The notes under the pieces were generated by a model, which worked only from the letters and a program-made list of their open reading frames with translations, was not told where the DNA came from and did no database searches. Below are positions 63,800 to 64,000 of a stretch of 64,000 bases of DNA, piece by piece. The DNA comes from Piezodorus guildinii (Eukaryota > Arthropoda > Insecta > Hemiptera > Pentatomidae), in the NCBI GenBank assembly GCA_023052935.1, contig CM041294.1, forward strand, positions 96,727,616 to 96,791,615, given 5' to 3'. Each line of letters opens with the position of its first letter. Within the stretch, counting starts at the first letter, position 1. The position numbers were made by a program, and so were the translations under genes.

Positions 63800-64000
63800 A
63801 ATGAACTTAACCTTCGCCGCTCGGCGATCGGTGACGCAGCGATGCAGTTGCGGAGGCAGCCGATCCAACGAACTATTTAAAGCTGGGACATCGATACATC
63901 GAAAGGAGGAGGAGATATCGATTCCTGTGGAAGCGGAGCGGCCAAGCAGTAATAGAATCGATATAAATAATTCATGACGGGCGCTTTGACGGTCAAGGTG
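63800..64000. promoter_or_regulatory. GC-balanced, ATCGAT-rich promoter-like end
   Basis: ATCGAT occurs at 63,890-63,895, 63,917-63,922 and 63,957-63,962, in contexts CATCGATACATCGA, ATATCGATTC and AATCGATATAAAT. The insect DRE/DREF element is TATCGATA. CG-rich text surrounds them, and ATATAAATAAT could serve as a TATA-like box at 63,961. The window ends before any exon. Confidence 0.3.

Overview
This is eukaryotic nuclear DNA: strongly AT-rich, with no compact genes or operons, no rRNA and no convincing intact tRNA. The element types (RTE, Jockey and CR1/L2-like LINEs, a DD34D-type mariner, three tRNA-derived SINE families, a Helitron end, a hAT-type MITE) point to an arthropod, most likely an insect. 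I cannot name the species. Most of the recognisable content is mobile DNA in nested layers. No complete host protein-coding gene is visible.

Layout. 1-3.9 kb: fragments of a long non-coding repeat (called rep-A here), a LINE C-terminal fragment with a Cys/His motif, a LINE 3' end and a SINE-1 copy. 3,873-7,701: a short hAT-type element, with an 8-bp target duplication differing at one base, swollen to 3.8 kb by an RTE copy, two copies of a second long repeat (rep-B), a CR1/L2-like LINE end and a Jockey copy. 8-14.9 kb: rep-B and rep-A copies, one rep-A inside another and itself carrying a SINE, then a Helitron end. 15.8-16.05 kb: a CRE/CCAAT promoter-like block followed by what looks like the first coding exon of a THAP zinc-finger gene. 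17-25 kb: SINE-2 copies, rep-A, an exon-like block at 22.1 kb and a Grainyhead-type palindrome at 21.7 kb. 25,673-28,911: a near-complete 3.2-kb RTE retrotransposon with target duplication, damaged by only one extra A and one stop codon. 29-46 kb: Jockey fragments, rep-A and rep-B nests, SINEs and a 5'-inverted RTE copy. 46.9-47.55 kb: a G-rich CpG-bearing island ending in a strong splice donor, the best candidate promoter/5' exon in the second half. 47.6-52.5 kb: AT-rich, repeat-poor DNA that could be an intron. 52.5-64 kb: SINEs, rep-A, long inverted repeats, a complete but dead mariner, and a GC-balanced promoter-like end with three ATCGAT motifs.

rep-A (about 0.83-1.2 kb when complete, 16 copies or fragments) and rep-B (about 0.4-1 kb, 10 or more copies) carry no ORF. 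Each has inverted terminal or near-terminal motifs, they are often adjacent or nested, and they are the best candidates for undescribed non-autonomous elements. A third theme is a motif of the form CTGATGA, stem-loop, GAAAC, resembling a hammerhead ribozyme core or a Penelope-like element end. It recurs at least six times, and two of the three long inverted repeats carry it in their arms.

All calls were made by eye from sequence and translated frames. Boundaries of diverged repeats are approximate to about 10-30 bases, and family names for non-LTR elements are by motif, not by search.
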